NCBI GenBank assembly: GCA_003216775.1
Contig: QCII01000013.1
Coordinates: 1-43,195, forward strand
From: Prochlorococcus sp. AG-402-K21
GTDB lineage: Bacteria; Cyanobacteriota; Cyanobacteriia; PCC-6307; Cyanobiaceae
DNA: 43,195 bases
Direction of reading: 5' to 3'
In this document: piece by piece, positions 16,716-26,201 of the stretch
How the letters are laid out: the number at the start of each line of letters is the position of its first letter
How positions within the stretch are numbered: the first letter of the stretch is position 1
Program-made: the position numbers and the translations under genes
Notes under the pieces: model-generated
What the model was told of the DNA's origin: nothing
Database searches by the model: none
What the model saw: only the letters and a program-made list of their open reading frames with translations

Positions 16716-17351
16716 ATGAATAAAGTACAGAAATTTCTCTCAGTAGTTTTTTTTATAGCAATATTTGTTGTATTGATTTATTTAATCCAAAATTATGGGA
16801 TTGAACCTCTAAGGAACAAAATAGAAAGTATGGGGATTTGGGCTCCTTTTGGAATATTCATACTAAGAGGAGTAAGTATTATTTTACCCGCTCTTCCAAG
16901 TTCAGCTTATTCTCTGCTAGCTGGTTCATTACTAGGATTTCAAAAAGGTTACATGACCATAATCTTTTCTGATATCGTTTTTTGCCAGGCTGCTTTCTTT
17001 ATTGCAAGAAATTATGGTCGGGTTCCTGTGCGTAATTTAGTAGGCCCAAAAGCAATGAAAAAGATTGAAAGTTTCAATCAAAACCAGCTAGAAGAAAATT
17101 TCTTTCTTATGACAGGTCTACTAATGACCGGCCTTTTTGATTTTCTAAGCTACGCAATTGGTATTGGAGGAACTCGCTGGAAAATATTTACGCCAGCATT
17201 ATTAATAAGTCTTCTTATCAGTGACTCTATACTAGTAGCAGTAGGAGCTGGAGTTAGCCAGGGCGCAGGATTATTTCTAGGGATTGCACTATTGGGAATG
17301 TTCGCTTTAGCGACTATTTCAGGATTAGCAAAAAATAAAATGCCCAAATAA
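16716..17351 (+). CDS. TVP38/TMEM64 (DedA-like) membrane protein
   Basis: Integral inner-membrane protein of 211 residues with about five hydrophobic helices. The SNARE-associated/VTT domain is indicated by GIFILRGVSIILPALPSSAYSLLAGSLLGFQKGYMTIIFSDIV and the FFIARNYGRVPVRNLVG segment, then FDFLSYAIGIGGTRWKIFTPALLISLL. Members of the wider family act in lipid scrambling or membrane homeostasis; the role here is not established. The 117 bases after it are AT-rich with no recognised element. Confidence 0.85.
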   Translation: MNKVQKFLSVVFFIAIFVVLIYLIQNYGIEPLRNKIESMGIWAPFGIFILRGVSIILPALPSSAYSLLAGSLLGFQKGYMTIIFSDIVFCQAAFFIARNYGRVPVRNLVGPKAMKKIESFNQNQLEENFFLMTGLLMTGLFDFLSYAIGIGGTRWKIFTPALLISLLISDSILVAVGAGVSQGAGLFLGIALLGMFALATISGLAKNKMPK

Positions 17352-17468
17352 CAAAATAATTAATAATTCTGTAATCAAAGAAGAAAGATATAACATTTTT
17401 GCAAACAAGAACTACATTGATAAGAATTCATGCAAGAATAGAGATCGATTAATTTTTAAAGTTATTAG

Positions 17469-17648
17469 ATGACTCCATTTAGACCAACTTCATATGATCG
17501 CCCTGGAGAACAAATCTCAACCACTCCTTCTGGATTAAAAGTAACTTCTGCAAAAAGATTAATGGTGGATTCAATGGTAAGAATGATACAAAAAGCAGAA
17601 AATCATTCCGTAGAAGATAAACTTGACGACGAATCTAACAACAATTAA
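17469..17648 (+). CDS. Small protein of unknown function overlapping cpeS (59 aa)
   Basis: I do not recognise it. The reading frame begins [20 protein letters not shown], continues through a basic stretch [19 protein letters not shown] and ends acidic ([12 protein letters not shown]). It is soluble, compositionally normal and has no low-complexity hydrophobic run, which argues for a real gene. Its stop lies 26 bases inside the TTG-started CpeS frame, suggesting coupled translation. A link with phycoerythrin biogenesis would be by position only. Confidence 0.6.
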   Translation: MTPFRPTSYDRPGEQISTTPSGLKVTSAKRLMVDSMVRMIQKAENHSVEDKLDDESNNN

Positions 17649-18174
17649 TCAATTCATTAATAAAAGTGTAGGAGAGTGGAAATCTATTAGGAGCACTCAC
17701 ACTTTAGCTTTTCAGGAATTTGAAAACTCAACTAGTAAAATATATATAAAAAATATCAACTCAAAAAATAAAAAAGTTGTTGAAATTTTTGAAAATTATA
17801 AATTAAGTATTAATGTAGAGAACATTGCCATTTCTATAAAATGGCAAGCTATAAGTGATTGGGAAGATGATGATATAGATGAGGGTGATGAAAGTATTTT
17901 GATATTTTTACCCAAAGATGAAAACTCAGGAATTGTCTTGCGAAATAAAGGTTATACTGAATCCGTTATTTCATCTTCAAATTATTTTGTTGATGAACAA
18001 AATAATTTACATATTAAAACTTTTTACAAATCAACATTTTCGGAAGAAAGAATTTCCTTTTTATCCACTCACATAAGATCCAGATTTTCTACTATTAGAA
18101 ATCAGGAAAACAAATCAGTAATTCAGACTTCCCATACTTCAGAAATAAGAAATTTAGCTAGTTTAAAAGATTAA
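17623..18174 (+). CDS. cpeS: Phycoerythrin chromophore lyase, CpeS/CpcS family
   Basis: Lyase that attaches a bilin to Cys82 of phycobiliprotein beta subunits; in Prochlorococcus MED4 a CpeS was shown to attach phycoerythrobilin to the beta-phycoerythrin. The 183-residue protein has family features: [23 protein letters not shown] near the N terminus, and the late [19 protein letters not shown] segment matching the E(R)I-F-S-PNLR-R-S pattern. The start is TTG at 17623, the first in-frame initiator before the conserved region. It converges on and overlaps cpeB by 17 bases. Confidence 0.82.
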   Translation: MTTNLTTINQFINKSVGEWKSIRSTHTLAFQEFENSTSKIYIKNINSKNKKVVEIFENYKLSINVENIAISIKWQAISDWEDDDIDEGDESILIFLPKDENSGIVLRNKGYTESVISSSNYFVDEQNNLHIKTFYKSTFSEERISFLSTHIRSRFSTIRNQENKSVIQTSHTSEIRNLASLKD

Positions 18175-18670
18175 TTATCTTTTCAAATTGAGACTCTGTT
18201 TCAGAAATTAAACCAGGAAGGAAGTCTTTATTTCCTCTAATATTATTAACTGTTGATCTTAAATCAGAGATAGTAGCATCTTGCATTAACTTAATAACCA
18301 TTCTTGCATTTCTTAAAGGTACCCCAAGAGCAAGATAAGTATTTTTAAGATCCTTCAAACAACTTTTTTCTAAAACTGATTCGTCATTAGAAATCAAAAG
18401 ATAAGCAACAATCCTTAGGATTATTTCTCCATCTCTTAAACAGACGGACATCTTGTTAGTAGTATTTAAAGATATTGTTGAGTTAACTGAATCTTGATTT
18501 TCGCAAATCATTGCTGTTACAGCATCTGCTGCAATTGCATGTGAATTTTTGGTTATTGAGGTAATTGCATCTAATCTCGAGTTAGCACTATTAATAAATT
18601 CTTTTATGTTGGTTAAATCATTTAATTTCTTATCAGCGGACAATAGTTGGTTATTCTTTAAAACTGACAT
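18158..18670 (-). CDS. cpeB: Degenerate phycoerythrin beta subunit (CpeB)
   Basis: A 170-residue phycobiliprotein; ordinary beta-phycoerythrin has about 184. [19 protein letters not shown] retains the Cys82 bilin site (here Cys77), and [11 protein letters not shown] retains the Cys61 position (Cys56). The partner Cys50 position is Ala45 and the Cys165 site is lost ([10 protein letters not shown]), so only one conventional single-bond chromophore site is intact. No alpha subunit, linker or other phycobilisome gene is nearby. This matches the known state of high-light Prochlorococcus, where a light-harvesting role is unlikely and a sensory role has been proposed. Confidence 0.9.
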   Translation of the reverse strand: MSVLKNNQLLSADKKLNDLTNIKEFINSANSRLDAITSITKNSHAIAADAVTAMICENQDSVNSTISLNTTNKMSVCLRDGEIILRIVAYLLISNDESVLEKSCLKDLKNTYLALGVPLRNARMVIKLMQDATISDLRSTVNNIRGNKDFLPGLISETESQFEKIINLLN

Positions 18671-18780
18671 TCTTAAATTAAAAAAATTAAAGTTCGAATC
18701 TAAGAATAGTACAAAGCTAGTAAAAACAATACAATTTAAATATTAACGCAACGCTTCTTAATTAATAACTTCATTCCAAA

Positions 18781-19056
18781 GTGATAGTTGAAATAATTCA
18801 TATAAAAGAATTTTTTTCCGCTAATATAAAATTACATTTTAATAAAGTTTTGGATCAGCAAGATTTAAAATTATCTAAGGAACTTATTTTCTCTTATAAA
18901 AAGAGATTGGAAAAAGAAATTCTTGATAGAAGTATTAAATTAAGAATGCCTCAAAATAAATTTGAAGAAATAATCCATAATAATAATGAACTTATTAATT
19001 TAAAAAAAGCATTAAAACAGCTAGAAATGGAATCTGAACCTCATATTAAAGTCTGA
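18781..19056 (+). CDS. Hypothetical protein upstream of the UvrD-type helicase (91 aa)
   Basis: Family not recognised. It begins with GTG (MIVEIIHIKEFFSANIKLHF) and is predicted mostly helical and charged, with a heptad-like tail (NNNELINLKKALKQLEMESE) that could form a short coiled coil. It ends 23 bases before the helicase GTG, so they may share a transcript. The 110 bases before it are AT-rich; nothing certain is seen there. Confidence 0.6.
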   Translation: MIVEIIHIKEFFSANIKLHFNKVLDQQDLKLSKELIFSYKKRLEKEILDRSIKLRMPQNKFEEIIHNNNELINLKKALKQLEMESEPHIKV

Positions 19057-19079
19057 TTTTTGAAAAACCCTTCCATAAA

Positions 19080-21488
19080 GTGCACCAAACTAACAATTTC
19101 CTTTTTAAGTCCTTAAACAATGAACAACTTCAAGCAGTAAAGCATGTTTATGGACCACTATTAGTTGTAGCAGGTGCAGGCAGTGGAAAGACAAAAGCTC
19201 TTACCCACAGAATTGCAAATCTTATTGAGAACAACTCTATAGATCCCTATAACATTCTTGCGGTCACTTTTACTAATAAAGCTGCTAAAGAAATGAAAGC
19301 AAGGTTAGAAGTTCTTCTTGCACAAGAATTAGCTTTTAATCAATTTGGTCAGCCTTGGTCAACTCTCAAAGAAATTGATCAAAATCAATTAAGAAATAAA
19401 GTTAATCAAGACAGGCTTCAAAACCTTTGGATAGGAACCTTTCATTCTTTATTTTCACGACTTCTTAGATACGATATTGAAAAATATAATGACCCAGAAG
19501 GATTAAAATGGACAAGGCAATTTTCAATATACGATGAAACAGATTCTCAAACCTTAGTAAAAGAAATTATCAGTCAAGATATGAATCTTGATCCCAAAAG
19601 ATATGATCCCAAAAAGATTAAAAGATTAATAAGTAATGCTAAAAATCAATGCCTAACTTCTAATGATCTTTTAGAAAAAGCAGATAATAATTTTGATAAA
19701 ACAGTTGCAGAAGCTTATAAGAGATATAGGATTTCCCTTTCAAAAAATAATTCTTTAGATTTTGATGACCTTCTACTTTTGCCTGTTTTCTTATTGAGAC
19801 AAAATGATGTACTCAGAGATTACTGGCACAAAAGATTTCAACATATTCTAGTTGACGAATATCAAGATACAAATAGAACACAATATGAACTTATAAAATT
19901 AATAACTGCTGGAAATACTGAACCGAAAAAATTCTTTAATTGGGAAGATCGGTCAATTTTTGTAGTAGGGGATGCTGATCAAAGTATTTATAGTTTCAGA
20001 GCAGCTGACTTCAGAATTCTAATTGGTTTTCAAGAAGATTTTAAAACTTCATTTAATGACGATACAAAATCAACTTTAATTAAATTAGAAGAAAATTATA
20101 GATCATCTTCTAACATTCTTGATGCAGCAAATTCATTAATTGAAAATAACTCTGAAAGAATTGACAAAGTTTTAAGGGCTACCAAAGAAAAAGGGGAGCT
20201 TTTAAAGTTAATCAGCTGCGATGATGAAATTTCCGAGGCAGAAGCAATTACCAATAAAATAAAATCGCTCAATAACTATAATCAAAACCTAATTTGGAAA
20301 AATTTCGCCATTTTATATCGAACAAGAGCTCAGTCCAGAGTTTTAGAGGAATCTCTTGTAAGGTGGCGTATTCCTTATACAATTTTTGGAGGATTGCGTT
20401 TCTATGATAGAAGGGAGATTAAAGATGCCATAGCATATTTGAAAGTTCTGGTTAACTCTTCAGATAATGTTAGTCTTTTACGTATCATAAATGTTCCCAG
20501 AAGAGGAATTGGTAAGACTACTATTCAAAAACTTAATGAACTATCTAACAGGTTAAATATTCCATTATGGGAGGTTATAAACGATAAGCAAAGTCTTGAA
20601 GAAACAATAGGCAGATCATCAAAAGGAATTAATAAGTTCACTGAAGTTATGAATGATCTACTTTGTTATTTAGAAAATTCAGGCCCTGCTCAACTACTTC
20701 AACTAATCTTAGAAAAAAGTGGCTATTTAAGTGACTTGCTAACTAGTGGGACTGAAGAATCTGAAGATAGAAGAAATAACTTACAAGAACTAATTAATGC
20801 CGCTACGCAATATGAAGAAGAAACAGAAAATGGAGATGTAGAGGGATTTCTTTCTACAGCAGCCTTAACAACTGATAATGATACGAAGAAAAATAATCCC
20901 AACTCCGTAACTCTTATGACTCTGCACAATAGTAAGGGTTTAGAGTTTCAAAATGTTTTTATCACTGGGCTAGAACAAGGTCTCTTCCCTAGCCATAGAT
21001 CATTAGATACTCCCTCGCTTCTGGAAGAGGAAAGAAGATTATGCTACGTAGGTATTACCAGAGCTAAAGAAAGAGTTTTCTTAAGTCATGCCAGAGAAAG
21101 AAGATTATGGGGTGGAATGCGTGAAGCAACAATTCCTTCAATATTCCTTTCGGAAATACCTGAAGATTTAATGGATGGTGAATTACCTCAAAGTGGCGGT
21201 GCTTCAATTAGAAGAGATTGGCATCTTGATCGTTTAACTAGAGTTGATCGAAACAATCAAAATGAATTTGTTAACAAACCAATAAATGCAGTTAGGAAAT
21301 TATATGCAGGTCCCAGTAAAGGGAAAAGCTGGATAGTTGGAGATAAGTTAATTCACACAAAATTTGGGAAAGGGGAAATCATACATATTTTTGGGAGTGG
21401 GGAAAAAATATCCCTAGCAGTAAAATTTGGAGATAAAGGAAGTAAAATTCTAGATCCCAGATTAGCTCCAATTCGTTATGTAAGTTAA
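19080..21488 (+). CDS. uvrD: UvrD/PcrA-type superfamily 1 DNA helicase
   Basis: 3'-5' DNA helicase used in nucleotide excision repair and in clearing replication obstacles. At 802 residues it is full length. Motifs in order: Q motif LNNEQLQAVKH, Walker A VVAGAGSGKTKAL, Ia AVTFTNKAAKEM, II (Walker B) LVDEYQDTNRTQY, III VVGDADQSIYSFRAAD, IV NYRSS, V VTLMTLHNSKGLEF, VI CYVGITRAKERV. A C-terminal Tudor-like segment (WIVGDKLIHTKFGKGEI) is typical of the PcrA group. Start is GTG at 19080. Confidence 0.95.
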   Translation: MHQTNNFLFKSLNNEQLQAVKHVYGPLLVVAGAGSGKTKALTHRIANLIENNSIDPYNILAVTFTNKAAKEMKARLEVLLAQELAFNQFGQPWSTLKEIDQNQLRNKVNQDRLQNLWIGTFHSLFSRLLRYDIEKYNDPEGLKWTRQFSIYDETDSQTLVKEIISQDMNLDPKRYDPKKIKRLISNAKNQCLTSNDLLEKADNNFDKTVAEAYKRYRISLSKNNSLDFDDLLLLPVFLLRQNDVLRDYWHKRFQHILVDEYQDTNRTQYELIKLITAGNTEPKKFFNWEDRSIFVVGDADQSIYSFRAADFRILIGFQEDFKTSFNDDTKSTLIKLEENYRSSSNILDAANSLIENNSERIDKVLRATKEKGELLKLISCDDEISEAEAITNKIKSLNNYNQNLIWKNFAILYRTRAQSRVLEESLVRWRIPYTIFGGLRFYDRREIKDAIAYLKVLVNSSDNVSLLRIINVPRRGIGKTTIQKLNELSNRLNIPLWEVINDKQSLEETIGRSSKGINKFTEVMNDLLCYLENSGPAQLLQLILEKSGYLSDLLTSGTEESEDRRNNLQELINAATQYEEETENGDVEGFLSTAALTTDNDTKKNNPNSVTLMTLHNSKGLEFQNVFITGLEQGLFPSHRSLDTPSLLEEERRLCYVGITRAKERVFLSHARERRLWGGMREATIPSIFLSEIPEDLMDGELPQSGGASIRRDWHLDRLTRVDRNNQNEFVNKPINAVRKLYAGPSKGKSWIVGDKLIHTKFGKGEIIHIFGSGEKISLAVKFGDKGSKILDPRLAPIRYVS

Positions 21489-21493
21489 AACTC

Positions 21494-22735
21494 ATGAATG
21501 ATATTTCTGAATATATACACGGGGAATTAATCAAAATTCCATTTAATCTATATAACCTAATTACTAAATACACAGAGTCTAAAAATAATACTAAGGTAGC
21601 TTTTGTTGGCGGTTATTTAAGGGATTTATTAATTGGCAAATTCCACAAAAAATCTTTTTCTGAACCTGTAGATATAGATCTTGTTATTGAAGGTTCCTCT
21701 ATCTCTCTGGCAAAATTTATAAAAAAAAACATCGTAAATGTAGATTTCTGTTTAATCAAGGAATTCAATTTATACAACACTGTAGAGATAAACATTAATG
21801 ACTATAAAATTGATATTGCTTCTGCAAGAAAAGAAATTTACCCTGCTCCAGGGTTAAATCCCATAGTCACTAATAGTATTATTGAGGAGGATCTTAAGAG
21901 GAGAGATTTCACAATAAATTCAATTGCGTTCGAGGTTTCGACAAGAAAAATCTATGATCTTTATGGAGGAATTTCTGATATAAAAAGCAAAAAATTGAAC
22001 TTACTCCACAGTAATAGTATTTCAGACGATCCTAGTAGATTAATTAGATGTGCAAAATATGCTTCAAGGTTAGATTTCAATATTTCAAATAATTCCCTTA
22101 AACAATCTCAAGAAACAGTTAGAAAATGGCCTTGGAAAAGTTCAGAATCTCATCAGAAAACAATTTTCCCTCCTGCCATTGGCATACGAATAAGGATGGA
22201 ACTAGCGGAAATATACAAACACGATAACTTGAACAATGTAATTTCGATAATTCATAAATGGGAAATTATTTCAATCTTAAATGAAAATATTAAAGTAGAT
22301 AAAAGTTTTTTAAGAGGACTAAATTGGATTAAGAAGTTGAATGGAAATTATATGCTTTACTTGTTAAAAGATGCAGAAGATTTAGAGGCCACATGTAAAA
22401 GATTTTTGGTAAATAATTGTGAAATAAAAATATTAGAAGATTATTCAAATATAAAAAAGCTATTAAAAACCAACCAAAAAAAATTCCTGCATTTTTCTCC
22501 ATCAAGTTGGACAGAATTTATTGAGAACAGAAACCTTAATGACGAGACAGTCAAATTATTAATTTGTGATGGGGTTCCATACTGGCGTAACCTATTTAGG
22601 TGGTTATTTATTTACAAATCAATAAAATCTAAAAAAGATGGAGAAACATTAAAAAAAGAAGGATGGGAGCCAGGGAAGGAAATGGGAAAGGAAATCAAAA
22701 GATTAAGATATTTAGAAATTGACAAATTGAATTGA
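21494..22735 (+). CDS. CCA tRNA nucleotidyltransferase / poly(A) polymerase family
   Basis: Class II nucleotidyltransferase that adds or repairs the CCA end of tRNA; both tRNAs in this window lack an encoded CCA, so the activity is needed. Motifs in the 413-residue protein: FVGGYLRDLLIG, the metal-binding pair in PVDIDLVIEG, RRDFTINSIAFE, and DDPSRLIRCAKYASRLDF. Some cyanobacteria split C- and A-addition between two enzymes, so the precise activity is uncertain. It starts 5 bases after uvrD. Confidence 0.88.
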   Translation: MNDISEYIHGELIKIPFNLYNLITKYTESKNNTKVAFVGGYLRDLLIGKFHKKSFSEPVDIDLVIEGSSISLAKFIKKNIVNVDFCLIKEFNLYNTVEININDYKIDIASARKEIYPAPGLNPIVTNSIIEEDLKRRDFTINSIAFEVSTRKIYDLYGGISDIKSKKLNLLHSNSISDDPSRLIRCAKYASRLDFNISNNSLKQSQETVRKWPWKSSESHQKTIFPPAIGIRIRMELAEIYKHDNLNNVISIIHKWEIISILNENIKVDKSFLRGLNWIKKLNGNYMLYLLKDAEDLEATCKRFLVNNCEIKILEDYSNIKKLLKTNQKKFLHFSPSSWTEFIENRNLNDETVKLLICDGVPYWRNLFRWLFIYKSIKSKKDGETLKKEGWEPGKEMGKEIKRLRYLEIDKLN

Positions 22736-22741
22736 AATTGA

Positions 22742-24913
22742 TTACATTTTTACAACTTCTCCAACCTTGTACCATTTATCTTTTAGAGAATTTTCATATT
22801 TGCGATTACAACTAATCAACAAGGGGCCACATGTTTGAGGATCTAATAGTAGTGATATTTTCTCGTTAAAAGTTTCTTTATCAAATAAATTTTCGTTTAG
22901 AAAATTAATTATTCTTTTTTGCCGATTTCCTTTATAAATTTTGTCAAAAATTTCTTTGTTAGATTCAAAGAAAGTACTTTTAATATCTTTTCTTATTAAA
23001 TCAAATACTCCAGGATAAGCTTTAAATGCAAATAAATCTAATAAAACTTTTATAGGCTCCAGATTATTTCTTTCCCTATAAAGATTAGATGATTCAACCA
23101 TCTCCTTAAGATGTCCAATAAATCCATATCCAGTAATATCAGTAGCAGCATTAACTAATGATTCTTTAAATTTATCTTGAAAAAGGTAAATCTCATCAAT
23201 CAAATATTGCTGACTCTTTACTAAATTGTTAATTATTTTAGAAGAACTACCTAGCATATTAATATTTTGCATTTGGCCCGCAAAGTAAATCCCAACTCCC
23301 AGAGGTCTAGACATCATAAGAATGTCTCCATCATTCATTCCAGATTTAAGCCATGGTTTTGCTCCATTTTTTAAGATACCTTGGACAGTTAAAGAAATAT
23401 CTATTCCTAATGAATAAGGTTTATTTACTAAATTTCTAGCCTCGAAAGTATGGCCTCCAAGTAATTCACCTCCATGATCCTCAACTGTTGATTTAATCCC
23501 TTGAAGAGATTGAGAAAATAGGTAACTCTGAAATTCCCTTTCAACCTTTGGTAATGATATTAAAGCCTGCGCGGATGAAAGTTTTGCTCCGCATGCCCAC
23601 AAATCTGAGCAAGCATGCAAAGTAGTAATTTTGGCATTAAGCCAAGGATCACTTACCAAAGCAGGAAATCCATCTACACTTTGCAAGATAATATCGTGAC
23701 CATTTTGATAGATCTCAACTGAATCTTCAGGGGATGAAGCAAAAGAATCTAAATTAGAATTTATTAATGATTTATTCAAAACAATCTGAGGAACTTTGGC
23801 TGCACATCCCCTGCAATCATTCAATAGAATATTTTTTCCACTACTGTTCATAATTAGCTTTTTTGATCTGAACTTATTAATAAAGTTCAGATCAATTTTA
23901 TATTTTAAAATCCAAAAGAGAAAAGAAGGGCCAAAAACAAAATTACGATAAATAGCAAAAGCCTTTGGATGATGGCTTGGAAATATATTAACTATTTGCA
24001 ATCCGATCTTTTGAGGAAACCACTTTTTTAATAATCCCCCTTCTATATCCTTTTTTAAATTTTGGACTAGTGTATCTAAAACTTTTACAGCAAAAACTCC
24101 CGATGCTGGTCTTTGTGCTGAATCTAAAACTGCGCAATCACCTGCAGCAAAGATTCCGGAGAAACTTTTCAACTGCAAATTCTGATTTGTTATTATTCTG
24201 CCGTTAGAATCCGAATCTAATAATTTTTTTTGTACCCACAAAGGAGATGTATTTCCAGTGCATAAAAGAATCTTGCCATAATCAAAATGAAGATTCTCAA
24301 CTAAATCAATATTGGAACGCCGTAAACTTTTTTGAATTTTATTATTAATTTTTCTTGAATCACATAATAATTTTAAAGATCTACTTCTCCATCTTTTTCT
24401 TAAAGCATATGTTACTTCAATTGCAGCAAGTCCACTCCCAACAATTACAAATGGAGGTTCATTAACTGAGTCAAAAATATCCTCTTTTTGTATTAAGTCA
24501 TAAGCCCGAAAAAAAGGTTTAATTGAAAAAGCATTTTCATTTTTCACTAGTGATTCAAATTCTTTTGGAATTATTGTTTGACTTCCATAATTAAGTACCA
24601 ACTTCGAATAATTAACTGAGGGTCTATTACTCAAAAGAATTTTCTTTAAATTGAAATCAATATCCTTTACTTCTTCTTCTATAAAAGATACTTTTGCATT
24701 TTTTGCTAAAGATTTTATATCAATTAAACTCTCTTCTAAGGAAATTGATTTTGCAATCACGGATGGGAACATCGCCGAATAAACCAAATGAGAATCTCTA
24801 GATATAATTGAAACAGGAATCTCTGGCATTAATTTCTTACACATTAACCATTTCTTAATTAAAAGAACATTCGTGTGTCCTCCTCCAATTAGTACTAGAT
24901 GATTAAAAGTCAT
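22742..24913 (-). CDS. selD: Fused NADH dehydrogenase-like oxidoreductase / selenide, water dikinase (SelD)
   Basis: A 723-residue two-domain protein. Residues 1 to about 350 are a FAD/NAD-dependent oxidoreductase (LIGGGHTNVLLIKKW dinucleotide motif, VIVGSGLAAIEVTYALRK, FAAGDCAVL). From about 365 it is selenide, water dikinase, which makes selenophosphate from selenide and ATP: catalytic Cys370 and Lys373 in RGCAAKVPQ, DGFPALVSDPW, ACSDLWACGAKLSSAQALISLP, GGELLGGHTFEAR, DITGYGFIGHLKE. The active-site residue is Cys, not selenocysteine. In cyanobacteria the product most likely serves 2-selenouridine in tRNA. This fusion is known in cyanobacteria and algae. Confidence 0.92.
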   Translation of the reverse strand: MTFNHLVLIGGGHTNVLLIKKWLMCKKLMPEIPVSIISRDSHLVYSAMFPSVIAKSISLEESLIDIKSLAKNAKVSFIEEEVKDIDFNLKKILLSNRPSVNYSKLVLNYGSQTIIPKEFESLVKNENAFSIKPFFRAYDLIQKEDIFDSVNEPPFVIVGSGLAAIEVTYALRKRWRSRSLKLLCDSRKINNKIQKSLRRSNIDLVENLHFDYGKILLCTGNTSPLWVQKKLLDSDSNGRIITNQNLQLKSFSGIFAAGDCAVLDSAQRPASGVFAVKVLDTLVQNLKKDIEGGLLKKWFPQKIGLQIVNIFPSHHPKAFAIYRNFVFGPSFLFWILKYKIDLNFINKFRSKKLIMNSSGKNILLNDCRGCAAKVPQIVLNKSLINSNLDSFASSPEDSVEIYQNGHDIILQSVDGFPALVSDPWLNAKITTLHACSDLWACGAKLSSAQALISLPKVEREFQSYLFSQSLQGIKSTVEDHGGELLGGHTFEARNLVNKPYSLGIDISLTVQGILKNGAKPWLKSGMNDGDILMMSRPLGVGIYFAGQMQNINMLGSSSKIINNLVKSQQYLIDEIYLFQDKFKESLVNAATDITGYGFIGHLKEMVESSNLYRERNNLEPIKVLLDLFAFKAYPGVFDLIRKDIKSTFFESNKEIFDKIYKGNRQKRIINFLNENLFDKETFNEKISLLLDPQTCGPLLISCNRKYENSLKDKWYKVGEVVKM

Positions 24914-24923
24914 TCACATCACA

Positions 24924-25817
24924 ATGAATAAAGAACATTTATTACCAATTGAAAAATCAAGATTAGGAGTGATTGGTGGGAGTGGATTTTATTCAATGGA
25001 TCAAATAGAGTACTTAAGAGAAATAAAAATCAATACTCCCTATGGTAAACCTTCTGATTCAATTAGAGTATATAAACTTGGAAATCTAGAGATAGCATTC
25101 ATCCCTAGACATGGTAGAACACATAGATTAAATCCTTCTGAAATTCCTTATAAAGCTAATATTTGGGCTCTTAGATCAATAGGAGTAAGATGGATTATTG
25201 CTCCATCAGCAGTTGGTTCCTTACAAGAACAGATAAGGCCACTAGATATAGTGGTGCCAGATCAATTTATAGACCGCACAAAAAATAGACCAGCAACATT
25301 CTTTAACGAGGGCGCTGTAGCTCATGTAACTATGGGAGATCCCTTCTGCACAAATTTATCCCGTATATTAAGTGAAATCGGAGAAAAAAATATTCCTGGC
25401 GGTAGACAATTGCATAGAGGAGGTACTTATCTAGCAATGGAAGGTCCCGCTTTCTCAACTAGAGCAGAATCTAATTTATATAGAAGTTGGGGATGTTCAA
25501 TAATAGGAATGACGAACCATACAGAAGCAAGATTAGCTAAAGAAGCTGAAATAGCTTACTCCTCATTATCCATGGTTACCGATTATGATTGCTGGCATCA
25601 AACACATCAAGAAGTTTCTGTAGAGATGGTTTTGGATAATCTTAGATCGAATACTGAAGTAGCTAATAAAATAATCTTTGAAGTAGCTAAATTGATTGAA
25701 AATGAAAGACCAAAAAGTAAGTCCCATTTTTCATTAAAAGATGGATTAATAACACAAAAGGAAAATATCCCAAGTTCTACAAAAGAGAAACTAAGGATAT
25801 TTACAGATTCTTATTAG
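24924..25817 (+). CDS. mtnP: S-methyl-5'-thioadenosine phosphorylase (PNP/MTAP family)
   Basis: Phosphorolytic cleavage of methylthioadenosine, a by-product of SAM-dependent polyamine synthesis, to adenine and methylthioribose-1-phosphate. The 297-residue protein has the family phosphate loop GVIGGSGFYSM, IPRHGRTHRLNPSEIPYKAN, GTYLAMEGPAFSTRAES, and MTNHTEARLAKEAEIAY, then TDYDCWH. Other family members use 6-oxopurines, so specificity is likely but not proven. It is divergent from selD by 10 bases and convergent with psbJ. Confidence 0.92.
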   Translation: MNKEHLLPIEKSRLGVIGGSGFYSMDQIEYLREIKINTPYGKPSDSIRVYKLGNLEIAFIPRHGRTHRLNPSEIPYKANIWALRSIGVRWIIAPSAVGSLQEQIRPLDIVVPDQFIDRTKNRPATFFNEGAVAHVTMGDPFCTNLSRILSEIGEKNIPGGRQLHRGGTYLAMEGPAFSTRAESNLYRSWGCSIIGMTNHTEARLAKEAEIAYSSLSMVTDYDCWHQTHQEVSVEMVLDNLRSNTEVANKIIFEVAKLIENERPKSKSHFSLKDGLITQKENIPSSTKEKLRIFTDSY

Positions 25818-25863
25818 TCTTATTAGATGTAAGTGATTGTCAGGTCAAGATTAGGAATTTTTT

Positions 25864-26061
25864 TTAACCTCCAGCTCCAACTCCTTGGTATGAGCCATAG
25901 AAGAATATTCCTAAAACAAAGATGACTGCAATTCCACCCGCTGTAGCAACAAGCCAAAGAGGAAGAGTCCCTTCAGTCCATCTTCTTTCCCATGCTACTG
26001 CTGGTCTACCGTCGGGAAGTCTATCTGGAATTCTTCCATCAGGTCCTTTTAATTTACTCAT
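25864..26061 (-). CDS. psbJ: Photosystem II protein J (PsbJ)
   Basis: Single-helix subunit next to cytochrome b559 that affects plastoquinone exchange. The 65-residue protein has a charged N-terminal extension ([20 protein letters not shown]) longer than in freshwater cyanobacteria, then [20 protein letters not shown] and [10 protein letters not shown], the PsbJ signature end. Last gene of psbE-psbF-psbL-psbJ. Confidence 0.98.
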   Translation of the reverse strand: MSKLKGPDGRIPDRLPDGRPAVAWERRWTEGTLPLWLVATAGGIAVIFVLGIFFYGSYQGVGAGG

Positions 26062-26070
26062 GATTTTAAT

Positions 26071-26190
26071 TTAATTGAAAAAGTAACTGGAAAATAAAAT
26101 TCCCAATACAAAGACTGATAATAAGCCTAAATAAAGGCTTGTACGATTAAGTTCCACTGGAACTTTGTTAGGATTTTCGTTTACTTGCAT
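26071..26190 (-). CDS. psbL: Photosystem II protein L (PsbL)
   Basis: Single-helix subunit at the dimer interface that influences QA function. I start it at ATG 26190 ([20 protein letters not shown]), giving 39 residues, the family norm; the longer open frame upstream overlaps psbF and is not used. The end [10 protein letters not shown] is diagnostic. Confidence 0.98.
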
Positions 26191-26201
26191 GATAGTTAAA
26201 T

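Noticed and set aside
18704-18721. LexA-box-like AGTAC upstream of the helicase cluster
   Set aside because: The second half-site is CTAG rather than GT(A/T)C, so the dyad required for LexA is missing.
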